Origin: Osmia lignaria lignaria
Taxonomy: Eukaryota > Arthropoda > Insecta > Hymenoptera > Megachilidae
DNA length: 64,000 nucleotides
Reading direction: 5' to 3'
NCBI RefSeq assembly: GCF_051020975.1
Contig: NC_135036.1
Span: 5,456,001-5,520,000 of the forward strand
The number at the start of each line of letters is the position of its first letter. The first letter of the stretch is position 1. The position numbers and the translations under genes were made by a program. The notes under the pieces are model-generated. The model searched no databases. It saw nothing but the letters and a program-made list of their open reading frames with translations, and was not told where the DNA came from. This document shows, piece by piece, positions 1 through 12,235 of this stretch.

Positions 1-1520
1 CGCATATTCCCGGCTTTCTCTTATCGAAAAAGCATCGATATGAATTTCGGTCGCGTACCGGCAATGCTGGAATTCTGCTTCCCAGCACGTGATCCAACTT
101 AAACATATCGACGCGAATGACAACACGAGACGCTTTTATATACGATTTAAAACAGACACGTGCTTTTTGTTTCCATTGTTCCCGATCGAGTGTACGGTGT
201 TTCGATAGTTAAAAAGCGTTTGACTTTTTCATCGGTGAAAATTTCCGGGTAAATAGAACGAGGAAACAATGGAAATCGTTGAGTACCCCTTAAATATTAG
301 CTCGGTTTTTCCTCCAAATTAATTGTTTCCTTGTTTTTGCATGGTAATCTGCTTTTTACTCTCAGGTTTAATTACACTCTATTTTCAGGCTTCCCTAAAG
401 TGGGAAGGTCTACTTAGAGCCCTTAATCTTCTTCGTTATAGCTGGTCCTACAAACAGGACCATTTCATTTACAAGATTTTACTTTCATTAGATTATTATC
501 AGAGTGAATTTTTAAGTTAGATCTACATATATTTTGCAAAAATGTTAATTTTGTATTTCATACTATTTTCATTTTCAAAATCCTACACTATAATTTTTTC
601 TTACGTTTTTCAGTATTTTTAAATCGTTCATATTTTCTGTAATTCAAAATGTAAAGTTACAATGTTTCATTTTTCTTAGTTCTAATTGTAATAAAAGCAT
701 AGTTCCTAGACAAAAAGAAAGTTATTATTATTTTTTTAATACGTTTGTATTATAGTTGAAAAATACCATAACAATAGTTACAATAATAAATGGTTTCTAA
801 TTATATTAAAAGCCTTCGAAATCTAGAATCTATTAATTTTTCTAATGACTTTCTTATTTAATTTTGAAAAATTTTTAATATCAAAAATATTTTTCTATTA
901 TATTTAAACGTAATATTAAAAATGTTGCAATGTGATGCAAGGAAGGGTTACTTAAATTATAAAAGAAAACAAGTATTCTCGGTGTTAAATTTTAAATTTT
1001 GAAAAATTTCCTTTGAAAGTGACAAGAATCCATGATCAGATGGACGCCAAAACGTCTACTAATGTCAACTTCGATCGTTAAGAACGCGTTTGCCAAAACG
1101 GTCAGCCAAACTGTAAAAATTCGACTGCTGGCCTTAACCTTGCACGAGAACCGTCGTTATTCCAACGATCCTTTCACGAAACACAAATCGTCGAATTTAT
1201 CGTTATTACTTTCGAAGCTCGTGAACCACCCCTTGTTCCCTGTTCTTTTCGCCCGACAGTGGTCTTGGTTAACCAACGATCCCATCGATGGAAGTTGTTT
1301 CTAATTTTAGTAGTTGGATAATTGCGAGCAGCCTGGTTCCTTTGTTCAAGAAATTCGGCTAATTAAGGGGAATATTTACCGCAATTAAGGAGTATCACAG
1401 AACCACGTGTATACTGAATACATAAATTTAGCAAACGTACAATATCGTATGCATTAATCATTGCACAACGAATGCAGGATTGTTTTGACTTTTACAAATA
1501 TGAAATATGCAAAATATAGC
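1..1520. other. Intergenic or intronic DNA, nothing recognised
   Basis: This AT-rich sequence has no supported exon. A short open frame at 1032-1304 has no recognisable domain. A degraded end of a TTAA-type repeat may be present at about 925-952 (gcaatgtgatgcaaggaagg, then gttac). If Octbeta2R continues past the left edge, this is part of its large third intron. Confidence 0.5.
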
Positions 1521-1539
1521 AAGATAAAATATTCAAAAG

Positions 1540-2165
1540 TTCATCCGAAAGAAGAGATAAAATTTTTGTATTTTTCAGTTTGTTAGAAAAATCAACTGAA
1601 AATTGTGCCTAATTTTATAAAAAGGAATTAGACACAGCAAAAGTAAATCTTAAACAGGTATATTTAAAAAGATCCAGTATCCCTAAGATAAAGAAAAATG
1701 GATTAATTTCTTTAGTTGGAAGAACAAATGTATACCAATGTATTACTAAAATTTTTATAAAATGTTGTAAAAAAATAATTTCGACAAAGTTATTTTACAG
1801 CTTTGGAAAAGCGTTAAATTTTATCTAATTAGCAAGTTTCTGTTTGTTTATTAGATATTTTTTAAGTATTAGGAATACAAATGTTTCTGTTACTTTGTTC
1901 AGTAAATGTATCAATAATTTTTCCCAGTATTTTGGAATTATTTTATAACTGAACTCGATTGTTACCAGAAATTTTATTTTGTAATGTATAAAATTTGAAG
2001 AAGATTCAATATTTTAAATTCAAGAGATACGTCTGTACTTTTCTCTTTAGATTTACATTTTTAGAACCTTAAACTATACCTTCCTTTAAAGACTCAATAG
2101 ATAATTTATTATATCAAAAAATGGTTACTCTATGCCTACTAATAAAAAAGAAAGAGTTAATTAAA
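1540..2165 (+). repeat. Dispersed AT-rich repeat, copy 1
   Basis: The segment shares long stretches with the Octbeta2R intron at 21245-22010. These include 'attgtgcctaattttat', 'aaaagtaaat', 'tatatttaaaaaga' and 'taccaatgtattac', in the same order and orientation. No terminal repeats or coding capacity were identified, so the class is unknown. Confidence 0.6.
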
Positions 2166-2812
2166 ATTTTAATAAATCTTGAAATGCTTCTGCTGAAAAA
2201 AGGTGTTTCATGAATTGTAACAATTTTCTACACAATTTAGTGTTGTAATTAAGCGTTGACTAACAGTTGAAATGACCCTAAAACAAGACGTAAGTTTTCC
2301 TAGAATTAAATACGGAAAATTTTTACGAGGAAACGGTTCTTGAACAGCTGAAGAGAAAGAAGAAACAGGGAAGAGGTTCTCACCGTCAGTAGATTACACG
2401 AACCATAAATCAGACAATACCAGATAATAATTCTCACCGTAAAACGACAAATTGGCAGTAAAAATAACGCGGTGCAATAAAGACAATTTATGGGTATCCT
2501 AAGCGCAGCGGAAAGCAATAAACGTGCGATAAAAATACGATTATCACGCGTCAGGACTCATCAAAAGTGACAGACGTCATCTAGACACTTAGCAAACTTT
2601 TCCTTAGGAAAAATTTACTTCCACATTGAACTTTCCTCTTGTTTCTGTAAATTATTATTCAATTTTTTCTCAAGAAATTATTTCATTAACCTCAGAATAA
2701 TTTGTTGAATATTTGCTTTTCAATTTTCATTGTTCCACAACAGACTGCATTTAATTTAATTTTATAAATAATCAGTGTTTTAGAAATTTTATAGTAGATA
2801 AAATATGTTGCA
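2166..2812. other. Intergenic or intronic DNA, nothing recognised
   Basis: This is unique-looking AT-rich DNA. A minus-strand open frame at 2306-2518 is hydrophobic, but it lacks conserved motifs and splice context. Confidence 0.4.
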
Positions 2813-3092
2813 TAAAATGAAAATATTCAATCATCAGAAATAATTTTTTCTTTGAATGAAAATTTATTTATAGATCTTTGAATAAAATCAAATTATTTGA
2901 TGAATAATTTTCAATTTAAAGAAACTTTTATTTGGATTAAGGTTTTATTTCAAATTCGAACGTTTCTATTACTTTCAAATATTTTTGATTAATGACTTGC
3001 ATAACTTTCAATTCGAATAAACAATTTATTTCTTATTCCTGAATATTTTCGTTTTAGTCGAAATTTGGGCCAGAAAATTATTTGTTTTCCAT
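2813..3092 (+). mobile_element. Long-TIR MITE family, degraded copy
   Basis: This diverged copy is of the element seen at 13884-14240 and 59973-60300. It has 'aatgaaaatttattta' and 'atttatttcttatt' followed by 'ttttagtcgaaattt' and a decayed right end. Ends are unclear. Confidence 0.5.
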
Positions 3093-4335
3093 CAATATTG
3101 TATTAATTTTACTTGCAATCCCTTTTTAATATTATATTAATGCTATCTTTTTTACTTATTTATTCATTGAAAATAATTTTCTGTAAGTAGGTATCACAAT
3201 AAAATGTATTGCAAATTATTGTTTTTATAAGGAAAACCGGAGTATTTTGATTTTCAATATTTTCCACGACATCAACGAGCTCACTGAAGAGAATGGACAT
3301 CGACCAATAACGAAAGGTGATTTTAACCTGCAGCCGGAAAATTGGAAATCCATTATTAAATGCGTCTCCTCGACAGGCTATTTGCCATAAAAACAATGAA
3401 ATTGACGAAAGTGAATAGCTGAAAAATGGCCCTTGTCGTTCTTGTATTCCTTTCGGATCATTGAACATAGAATAAATTCACCCTTTAATAAAACTTTACC
3501 TATGTTTATTTTTCCTTTGAATCAGATTAAAAAATCAAATAATTGAAGAAGATATTTGATTAACGCGTTGAGATTAAAAAAATAAAATTGAAATTCAATT
3601 TCGAGTAGACAATACCAAAAAAGAAATATTGTTCAATATTTTTATTGCATTATAGAAGAGAAATCAATTGTAACGAAATATTTCGAAAAGGAAGTATTTG
3701 CAGAGTTACTGTAAAACCTAAATTATTTTTTGGAAACACAATACTGTAGGAAATTCAACGTCAACGTAAACAGTGAATGGTATTTCGTGTAATACAAACG
3801 TTGGCGAGATTAGTCAAACGTAGAACGTTTCAAAAAATCAAATTTCCTATCCACCTACGAAACAATAGTTTCACCGTCACGAAAAAAAAACAAATCAGAG
3901 AAGAGAGGATCACTGATGAAAAGGTTTTAAAACGTCAACTGAAACCTCAATATCATAAAAAAAGCAGTCCATACAGAAGGCTCGAAAAATGAATTTTTAT
4001 TTGTTTCCAAGTGGCCGTTTTCTCAAACCTTTCGAGCGAATTTTCTCTATAAAAAAAGAGAATGAATTTCACGGTTTGAAGGATTCGTAAAATTCGCAAC
4101 CGCGAATCGCGTGCAAAAAATTAGGAAACGACTAGTAGTTTCGCGTGCTGAGCACGAGGCTAACCACAAAACACTCTTGTTTCCTATTTTTTCATCATAC
4201 TTTCTGTTCCAAAGTGCACGCGATTGTGAAAAAATTTCGTTGACATTGAACAAAAAAAGAAAGAAAAATCAAAGAAGAGGGTTAAAAAAAAGCACTTGTT
4301 TGAAAATGGAGTGAATGAATTAATCAAAGATTGGG
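3093..4335. other. Intergenic or intronic DNA
   Basis: Two open frames (3160-3468 minus, 3777-3992 plus) show no domain and have the composition of AT-rich non-coding DNA. Nothing else is supported. Confidence 0.4.
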
Positions 4336-4625
4336 GAAAAATTTCTAAATTACCGAATTCCTAAATTTTCAGATTTCTAAATTCGTAAATTTCCATATTT
4401 CCAAATCCTCAAATTCTGAAATTTCGAAATTCCCAAATTACCTAATTCCTAAATCCCCAAATTTCTCTATTTCCAAATTTGTAAATTTCCAAAATTCCCA
4501 AACCCTCAGATACCTAAATTTCTAAGTTCCCAAGTTCCCAAGTTCCCAAATTTGTAAATTTCCAAACTTCGAAATTGCTATGTGTCCAAACCCCAAATCC
4601 TAAAATTACCAAGTATCTAAAATTC
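4336..4625. repeat. Degenerate short tandem tract (aaatttcc type)
   Basis: Repeated 7-10 base units such as 'aaatttcc', 'taaatttc' and 'cccaaatt' run nearly without interruption. The same type occurs at 7270-7690, 10270-10810, 27495-27600, 45770-46120 and 47460-47720. Confidence 0.8.
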
Positions 4626-6084
4626 TTCTGCAATTTCACCCTAATTTTTTATTTAAATTCCACCAACGATGGAACACTCTATATATTTGCATCTCAATTA
4701 CCGAAGGTCTTGGTTCATGAAAGCTCAAAGGGTTAAAAAATAAAAAGAACCACTGAAGAAACTTTTTAAAAGCCCGCAAGGGAAATAAATTATAGAAAAA
4801 AGAAAAACGAGCTATGTGGTACCAGTGATTCATTCGATCGAGCTAATTAATATCGTCGAACGTACGACGATAATTATAATCGATTATCAAGCTTTTCAGT
4901 TCAATCGCGTAATTTCTAATTAAACAAAATGGACGCTTAATGGAAGCGATATAATACGAGCTGTTTGGAATAACGCGTCGAATTCAAAGCGATCCACCGG
5001 CAATCGCCGCCTTTTAAATTAATTGGATTGCAACTGGTCGCATTGATAGCATGATTTCGACATAATTATATGCTGTTTCGTGGCGAGGAAATTCAGGGGC
5101 AATTAGCAATTGTAATTTGACGAATTCTACTGATTGATTCGTTCTATCCTCCTTATCAATCTCGCTCATTTAACTACCTTTAATCCGATGGTATTTAGAA
5201 AATTTGCTTATACATTCAGTTTCATTTTCTTTTGTCTCTAAAGGGGATTTGCTTAAATTCCCTTCCGTTGTGCTTTGTAATCGATCAATGGCTCCTACTG
5301 ATTTAATTCAATGTTTGGATTTATTCAATTTCCTTGAAATTTATCGAACATTCGTATACTTTGTTCATTTTATTAAAGAGATTTATTTCAAGGCATAATT
5401 CTGTCGCTGAACAACATATTTAAACGAACTCATTAAACAGGTAAATTCAATTATGAAATTCGCCTCACGTATAACGAAAAAAGGAAGCTTGCATAAATTT
5501 TAGCAGAGTCGACAGAATAAAAGAAGAAATGCACCAAACAAACAGCATGTGTTCCGCGTTTAATTCGTCGCAAGTTTTCGAGCGTGTAATTAAAAGCAAA
5601 ACGAAAGATACCAGAATTCCTTTGTAATCTACGACGCAAGCGTCGCGATTCTTCCTCCTTCTTTCGATTTTTCGAAAACGACGAACACTTTTTCCCCATC
5701 CCCACCTGTCCGGTTACGAACGCGCGTGTCACAGAGAATTGTCTGGTTGCCAGTCGACCGCAAAACGCTTTTTATTATTCCGCATCGTGTCACTTGTCAC
5801 GCGAAAAAACTCGTGACACGATACCGGTTAATCGCTTTCCGTCGACGGATTCCAGCTTCGAATCGTTTGCAAGTATTTTGCGCGTAAATCGACCGGGAAA
5901 TGGTGAAAATTGCGAGTAATGCGAGGAACAAACAATTTGAAAGTTTTTACTGGTGAACGCGACGGAATATGCATTGAGAGAAATTTTCATTGAAATCTCT
6001 ATAACGTGAACGTTCGATGTTTGTGAAAATAAATGATAAAGTTTCTTGAAAAATATTTGAACGCGTACAGTTATTAATTTCTGT
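4626..6084. other. Intergenic or intronic DNA with a GC-richer island at 5.44-5.99 kb
   Basis: The island at 5440-5990 has higher GC and open frames on the minus strand with no recognisable domain. It may be a conserved non-coding element or an untranslated exon; neither can be shown from sequence alone. Confidence 0.35.
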
Positions 6085-6345
6085 ATAATTGACCCTTTTC
6101 CTGAAAAAGTAGAAATTAGAATATAATGCCTTTTTTTTCATTTTTGCACGGCGGACCATGGAGAGACTCCCAGGACAGCGCGGCGGACCATGGAGAGAGC
6201 CACAATTCTAATTTAATTCTGTACTTTATATTATTTTCATTATTTAAACTTTACACTACACAAGTTACGCTATAAATTTCATTGCAAAATATTATTTTAC
6301 AAGAAAACTAAATATTTAATTCAAAAGTTGAATAACACCGACGTC
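6085..6345 (+). mobile_element. Degraded composite MITE with doubled core
   Basis: The left part matches the arm of the TA-type MITE (ttgacccttttcctg, then aaaaagtaga). Two copies of 'ggcggaccatggagag' follow at 6151 and 6182, then the shared 'ccacaattctaatttaattc' segment. The right end is decayed. Confidence 0.6.
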
Positions 6346-7264
6346 TGACCACTCGCTGACTCGTACTACTGAAACCGACTCTGTCCCCGCAATACAAGTC
6401 ATTATGAATTAAGAAGTTCTTAATTCGATAATGACCAACTTTATAATTCCCTGTCACATTTTTCTCTGCTTGCAAACGAAGAATCGTCCGCTTCTATGAA
6501 TATTACAAACTCTGACGAAAAGTTTAGCAGCGTTGAAAAGTTTCACGTTTCCCTAAAATCAGCTTCAGCTAATTAACACTCTTGTGGAAAGTGGCGTTTT
6601 ATGAAACCTCCGACAGAAACTCTTACGTTATCTGAAAAATTCATCGTTCACAGGGTTACGAGTCAGATGAAAGGAGTAAAACGTAATAAATCTGTAAGCG
6701 GAAAACGGAAAGCGTTCGCGATTAGAAGGATATATGTTACAGAGAAATAATTTTCTAGAGTACCCTATCTTCATCTTTCTCGTTCTCTCGTTGTTCCCTA
6801 AACTTCATCAAGAACACTGTGTATGACTTTCGCGTTCGAACAATCAATAGTCGCTTAGGGTTACCTTTGACCCATGGACCCATATTGTTGGATGCGAAAC
6901 GGGTTTCAATGCTCTAAATTGAAAATACATTTTCTGGAAATTGTCAGTGAAGAGACATTCATATAACGTATGGAAAGTTTCATTGGAATCAGAGGTGCAT
7001 GCTTCGTTCATAAACTAATAGATACAGAGGAGAAAGACTCGAAAATAAAGTTACGAGCTGGCAAGACGCTGCTGATCAACTCTCCATTGAGAAACTTTCG
7101 TTTCAGTTTATTCTTGGCATTGGACGTAAGAACTAGATACATCTGCATCTTAATAATTCTCAACTCGCCTACCCATGTTCAATAGATACCCTGTTACGTA
7201 TCCATGAGATTATAATAGTCCTCGTTTAATGCAATAAATGGTTGCATCATGACGAACGTTTTCA
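6346..7264. other. Intergenic or intronic DNA, nothing recognised
   Basis: There is no repeat of the families described here and no supported exon. The plus-strand frame at 6970-7185 has no domain. Confidence 0.4.
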
Positions 7265-7690
7265 TAAGAGTATTTTAGAATTTTAGAACTTTGGAATTTT
7301 GGAATCATTGAATTTTCTAATTTTAGAATTTTAGAACTTGGAATTTTGCAATCTTCGAATTTTTTAATTTCAGAATTTCTGAACTTTGGTATTTTGGAAT
7401 CGTAGAATTCTAAAACTTTGGAATTTTGGAATCTTAGAATTCTGAAACTTTGGAATATTGGAATCTTTGAGTTTTCTAATTTTTAAATTTTAGAACTTGG
7501 AATTTTGGAATCTTAGAATTTTTTAATTTCAAAATTTTAGAACTTTGGAATGTTGGAATCTTAGACTTTAAAAAGTTTGAAATTTTGGAATCTGTGACTT
7601 TCTAAATATTAGAATTTTACAATTTTGGAATTTTCGAATATAAAAATTCTTGAATTTTAGAACCTTAGAAATTGTAAATTTCAAAATGAT
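7265..7690. repeat. Degenerate short tandem tract (aattttagaa/ctttggaa type)
   Basis: Units resembling 'aattttagaacttt' and 'ggaattttggaatct' repeat with variation about 15-20 times. This is the opposite-strand version of the tract at 4336-4625. Confidence 0.8.
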
Positions 7691-8223
7691 AAGGGATCCA
7701 GTGCACATCTTTATAGTACACCAGTCCTTTTCTTTACAATACAATACCTAACAATTTATTTATAGATAATAAACACAATTTGCGGATAAAGTAACGTAAC
7801 ACATATCAAGTGTCCCGTCATAAACAAGGGTGAAAATTTAACGTCTTCAGGTTTCGAAGTCGAAGAGGAAGGAAATGAGGAACAGTCAAATTTTACGAGG
7901 CATTTGCTAGCGCAATTCCGCTCGTTCCACTGTGAAACTTTTATTCGAGGCTGGACCTGGATCGATAGTACGGAAGCCTGGCTTTTTGAACGAGATCGAC
8001 GTTCCTGTGGAATAATAAACGGCCAGCTACTGCTGGCCATTCTATGTACGTTGCAATTGCACTGTACTCGCGGAATATTTAATGGGATAACGCCGAAACA
8101 GGTAATTAGTGAATAAACCAACCTACTAATTTTGTTGATACAGAAGAATAAAGGAAAACAGAGTTACCGCGATTATTTATGGCAAATTATCAATATCTTT
8201 ACTTTGAATTAATTTTTTTGAAC
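7691..8223. other. Open segment of unknown nature
   Basis: The stretch 7756-8121 is open on the minus strand (121 codons), with a 70-codon open frame antisense to it. Neither shows a recognisable domain, signal peptide or flanking splice signals that I can defend. GC content is higher than the surroundings. It may be a conserved non-coding element or chance. Confidence 0.3.
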
Positions 8224-8353
8224 CTTTTAACCATAAGTAAAGTGTAAGGTTAATTAATTTTAAGTAAAATCTTTGAAAACATTACAAAAAATTATAGAAA
8301 ATAATATGAAATACAAAATTAAATAAAAATTGTGGCTTTCTCCATGGTCCGCC
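8224..8353 (-). mobile_element. TTAA-type MITE fragment with ggaccatgg core
   Basis: The segment ends in 'tgtggctttctccatggtcc' followed by 'gcc', the shared core on the opposite strand. It begins near 'ttttaacc'. The right terminus (gggttaa) is lost. Confidence 0.55.
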
Positions 8354-9542
8354 AAAAAACAGTATTTTTCTGTTCAAGCTTAAATTATTGAAATTAATTA
8401 TTTACATTATTAAAAAAAAAATTTAATTCTCATGACCCCATTGCTCATATAATTTAAAAACTTGTGAAAAATAAAAAGAAATGAATAATTACATCCGACT
8501 TTTGCTTTAATGAAAGCTGAAAAGTATCAAGTTACATGATTAACATGAATAATGAAATATATATCTACCTAAACGTACTGAAAACCTTTATTATTACATG
8601 AACATTTGTTACACGAAATAACTATAAAAATTTGATTTTAATATATCTTCTCTGTAACTAATCCTGTCAATGTTCGAATAAATTTTCTTAAATATATTTT
8701 ATACACACTAAAATTGGTTACAAAAACAAAGATATATTATTTTCTGAAATTTTTCTAATTATCGTGACCACGATGATCCCTTCTCCCCTAATATTATTAA
8801 CTGCACAAATTTTTAATTGAACATCACCAACGTAGAAGGTTCAATATTACAATCACCTTAGAGGCAATAAATCATACGTATTACATTGTAAATCGACTCC
8901 TAGTAAGTTGATTAACGCAAACACACCAGCGTTCATGCTTCCGGCTTCGTAGGGAACAAAACGTGACGTTCAAAAGGGAATCGTAATGGCTGTTGGCTTT
9001 ACAGCTGCAGCGTTGATACAGTACGACGATAATTCCATGAAATTAGGAACAGAAATCACATTGAATCAGTGAGAATCGATTAGGATAGAGATCGATTGAT
9101 CCGCTTCCATGTAATAGCACCAGAATCAAAGCTGAGGGCTTATTGTTCCTCCAATTTCGACTCTTTCAATCGAAAACCATGCTCGATCTATCGATCACGT
9201 GGCGAAGAAAACCACTAATACGGATCACTTTTAAGACTGCTTAGCAAACCTTCTTTTCCCTCTGCATTACATAATCTCAAGGTGAAACCAATGAAACTAC
9301 GCGAATATCATCTGGGAACCTTGAATTTTCAATACAAGCTCAGCTTGTTTTCCAGAATGGAAGAAAATAATTTTTGGAAAACCATTTGCTTAAGTACTTG
9401 CAATACTCGCTTCAAGGTTTTCGAGACTGAAAAGTGCAAAGTTTTGGATTTCTCGATTGCTAGAGAATTTTCGGATCTGATGGTTTTGAAGAAGGAAATA
9501 TTTTCGATTGGATATCGCAATAAATTTTTACTTTTCGACCTT
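8354..9542. other. Intergenic or intronic DNA, nothing recognised
   Basis: The first half is very AT-rich and the part at 8900-9280 somewhat GC-richer. Open frames at 9282-9551 (plus) and 9329-9520 (minus) overlap each other and have no domain. Confidence 0.4.
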
Positions 9543-9646
9543 TTAACTTGAAGAATTTAAATTTAAAAAATTGAAAGCATGTAAAATACAAAATTTAATT
9601 CAATTAAAATTGTGGCTCTCTCCATGGTCCGCCATCCGAGGGTTAA
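9543..9646 (-). mobile_element. TTAA-bounded MITE, short copy
   Basis: TTAA lies at both ends. The right end reads 'ggtccgccatccgagggttaa' (split: ggtccgccatcc, gagggttaa), as in the copies at 35306-35665 and 63221-63389. The left half is deleted or diverged. Confidence 0.6.
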
Positions 9647-10269
9647 AATTGAAAAGCTTATTTTGCAATAATCCATGGTTTATTAATTGATCTAGTCCAC
9701 TATTTTGATTGGCAGTTTGAAATGAAAACAGATTACATTGGATGACCATAATCGCTCTCAATAATGCGAGAATGGAAGGGTCACTCTGTCATGAAGATAC
9801 TCTGAAATTCCAGGATCAAACAATCACAAGAGATTTGCTGTAACGTTCGCGTTTGAATTTACATTGAAGGAACGTCCGATTCACGTGATCTCACCGCGAA
9901 AATCCTACTCGAGCTCGATTAGCACTATTGGAAAGCTTCGATTACAGCGTCGGATCTACATTTACAGTTTGATGTTCTGTTACGCGCTCGTGCACTCGAG
10001 AAGCTACGTTTCTCTAGTTCCCGATAAATACGACTACTTTCGCTTGCCGATACGTTGCCATAAATACACGCTGCGATTGATCAATAAGTCGGCTTGCACG
10101 CTTGTTCCCGCTTATTGCATCGACATCGAACTACGAATCAATTTACAAGGATGGACGAGATATATTCCGTGAAAAGAAGTTACAGTAAATAATTATTCGT
10201 TTGAACACCTTGTGCATTTGAGAAAATTAGAATTCTTTTGGTTGTGGAAGACAATGTTTTGCAATAAAT
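9647..10269. other. Intergenic or intronic DNA
   Basis: A plus-strand open frame at 9864-10172 (102 codons) lies in slightly GC-richer DNA. It has no recognised domain or splice context, so it is not called a gene. Confidence 0.35.
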
Positions 10270-10812
10270 CAATTTTTAAATTTCTAAGCTTTTCTAATTT
10301 CAATGGTTTCTATAATTTCTTTATTTCCAAATTTCTAAGGTTACAAATTTCCAAATTTCCACATTTCTAAATTTCCAAATTTCTAAGCTTTTCTAAATTC
10401 TAAATTTTTTCTAATTTCTAAGCTTTCAAATTGTCAAGTTTCCACATTTCTAAGCTTTCAAATTCCTAAGTTCCCAAATTTCTAAGTTTTCAAATTCTAA
10501 GTTCTAAATTTCTACGCTTTTCTAACTTCTAAATTTTTTCTAATTTCTAAGCTTTCAAATTTCTAAGTTCCCAAATTTTAAGATTCTAAATTTCTAAGTT
10601 ATCAAATTCTAAGTTCCAAATTTCTAAGCTCTTCTAATTTCTAAATTTTTTCTAATTTCTAAGTTTCGAAATTTTCAAATTTCCACATTTCTAAGCTTTG
10701 AAATTTCTAAGTTCCCAAATTCTAACTTTTATAATGTCTAGGTTTTCAAGTTTCTAAGCTTTGAAATTTCTAAATTACAAAATTTCTGTTTCCAAATTTC
10801 TAAATCTTTAAA
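10270..10812. repeat. Long degenerate short tandem tract (tttctaagc/aaatttcc type)
   Basis: About 540 bp of units such as 'aaatttctaag', 'ctttcaaat' and 'tttctaatt' also form higher-order units of roughly 100 bp (10380-10700). This is the largest tract of its type in the window. Confidence 0.85.
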
Positions 10813-11959
10813 TTACACCCTCAACATCGAAATGATTCCCAAGTGTCCTAAAGCTAGTGATCAATAACGTGGAAAAATATTCTAAAACCGTAGTTCTTCT
10901 TTTACTACAAACTTGCAATAGCTACAAACCAATCGAGTGACCATAAAATTAGTCCAGACTTAACGATTCGTTGTTTAGCCGTGTATACGTGACCAAGGGC
11001 GTTCATAATTTATGGACCTTGTATGGAGACATGATAGCGCCAAAGAGTCTGGAGGTCGTGCTAAGCGGATCGAACTTCTTTACAGCCATGTAAAAGCATT
11101 CTCGCGGTTAGGTTAACCACGTATCGAATCGATCAATCCTGATCGAACTGCTTTTAATCAATTCCATCCTATCCGTCGAGCTTCTTAACAAACTTAAACG
11201 GCGTCGAGAGACGTTCCATTCGATTAGGTTAATCATTTGTCACTGTCGAAGACCAATTCAATTTGCGAATCTGTTGCTGTTCACAATCAGCTTCGATTTC
11301 TTCACAAAGTGTAAAATAAACGAAGTTGCCTTTCATTTTTAATGACAATTTCAAAATAAAAATAACTTCTAAAAATCAATCATTTCCCAAAAAATATTCT
11401 TCTTGGACATTTTTCCTTCGACACCCTGTATAACTACCGTTTCGAATTATCCTCTTCGATCCGCTTCGATCCTCCGCTCATGCGAGCGCACCGCTAACTC
11501 GAGAGGAGAAGAGCTTTTAAGGTCGACCGTGCGAGCAACGCTTGCATGCTTGTAAAAACGACGATTAAGATACGAATCTCGAAGTCGAATCGATGGGAAA
11601 AGTGGTGGCAAGGTCCAAAGCTTTGCACGTGTCGCCTACCCTTCGTATCTAATAAGCTCGAAAACACCAACGACTAAGGCCTTGTCGTCTCATCCTCGTT
11701 TTCCTCCTCAACGGTAACGCTGATGCGAATCATTTCGAGCGTTAAATCGTGTGTGAACAGTCGCCTAAATTTCCAAACTTCTAAACATTTTTCCTGTCCC
11801 CATGAAATTTATTTGAAAGATGACTTTGTTGATAGATGGAAACTGAAGTAAAATTCTGGACCGATCAAAAGAGGTTCTAAATCAAATTCAACTTGCGATG
11901 GTTCGTTCGATAGCTTATTAAGAAAAAACTGTCGTTGTCAACATTCAGTTCTGTATTTC
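10813..11959. other. Intergenic or intronic DNA with a GC-richer island at 11.4-11.75 kb
   Basis: The sequence is largely unique. The island has a pyrimidine-rich segment and CpG dinucleotides but no ORF or domain. It is a candidate regulatory element. Confidence 0.35.
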
Positions 11960-12235
11960 ATCTGGAGGGTTAATTGGGAGTAATAGTATCAATAATATAT
12001 CAAAGATATAAATTTAATAAAATTAAAAAAAAAATATGAAGTTAGATTCGCGACTCCTTCAATACAAAGGGGTAAATTGAGAATGATAGTATGAATGATA
12101 CACACTTGAAAAAAGAAAATATGAATCTAGATCCGCAACTCTTTCAATACAAAGGGGTAAATTGGGAATAATAGTATCAATAATACACACTTATAAGAAA
12201 ATAAAATGAATCCTGATCTGCAACTCCATTTTTCA
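11960..12235 (+). repeat. Three-copy tandem repeat, period about 95 bp
   Basis: Units share 'ggtaaattgggaataatagt', a following 'atcaataatacacact', and 'gcaactctttcaatacaaag'. Copies begin near 11966, 12070 and 12156. Confidence 0.75.

Noticed and set aside
7756..8121. 121-codon minus-strand open frame
   Set aside because: There is no recognisable domain or splice context, and the opposite strand is also open, so it is kept only as an unexplained segment.
9864..10172. 102-codon plus-strand frame
   Set aside because: No recognisable domain, no flanking exon, and ordinary base composition.
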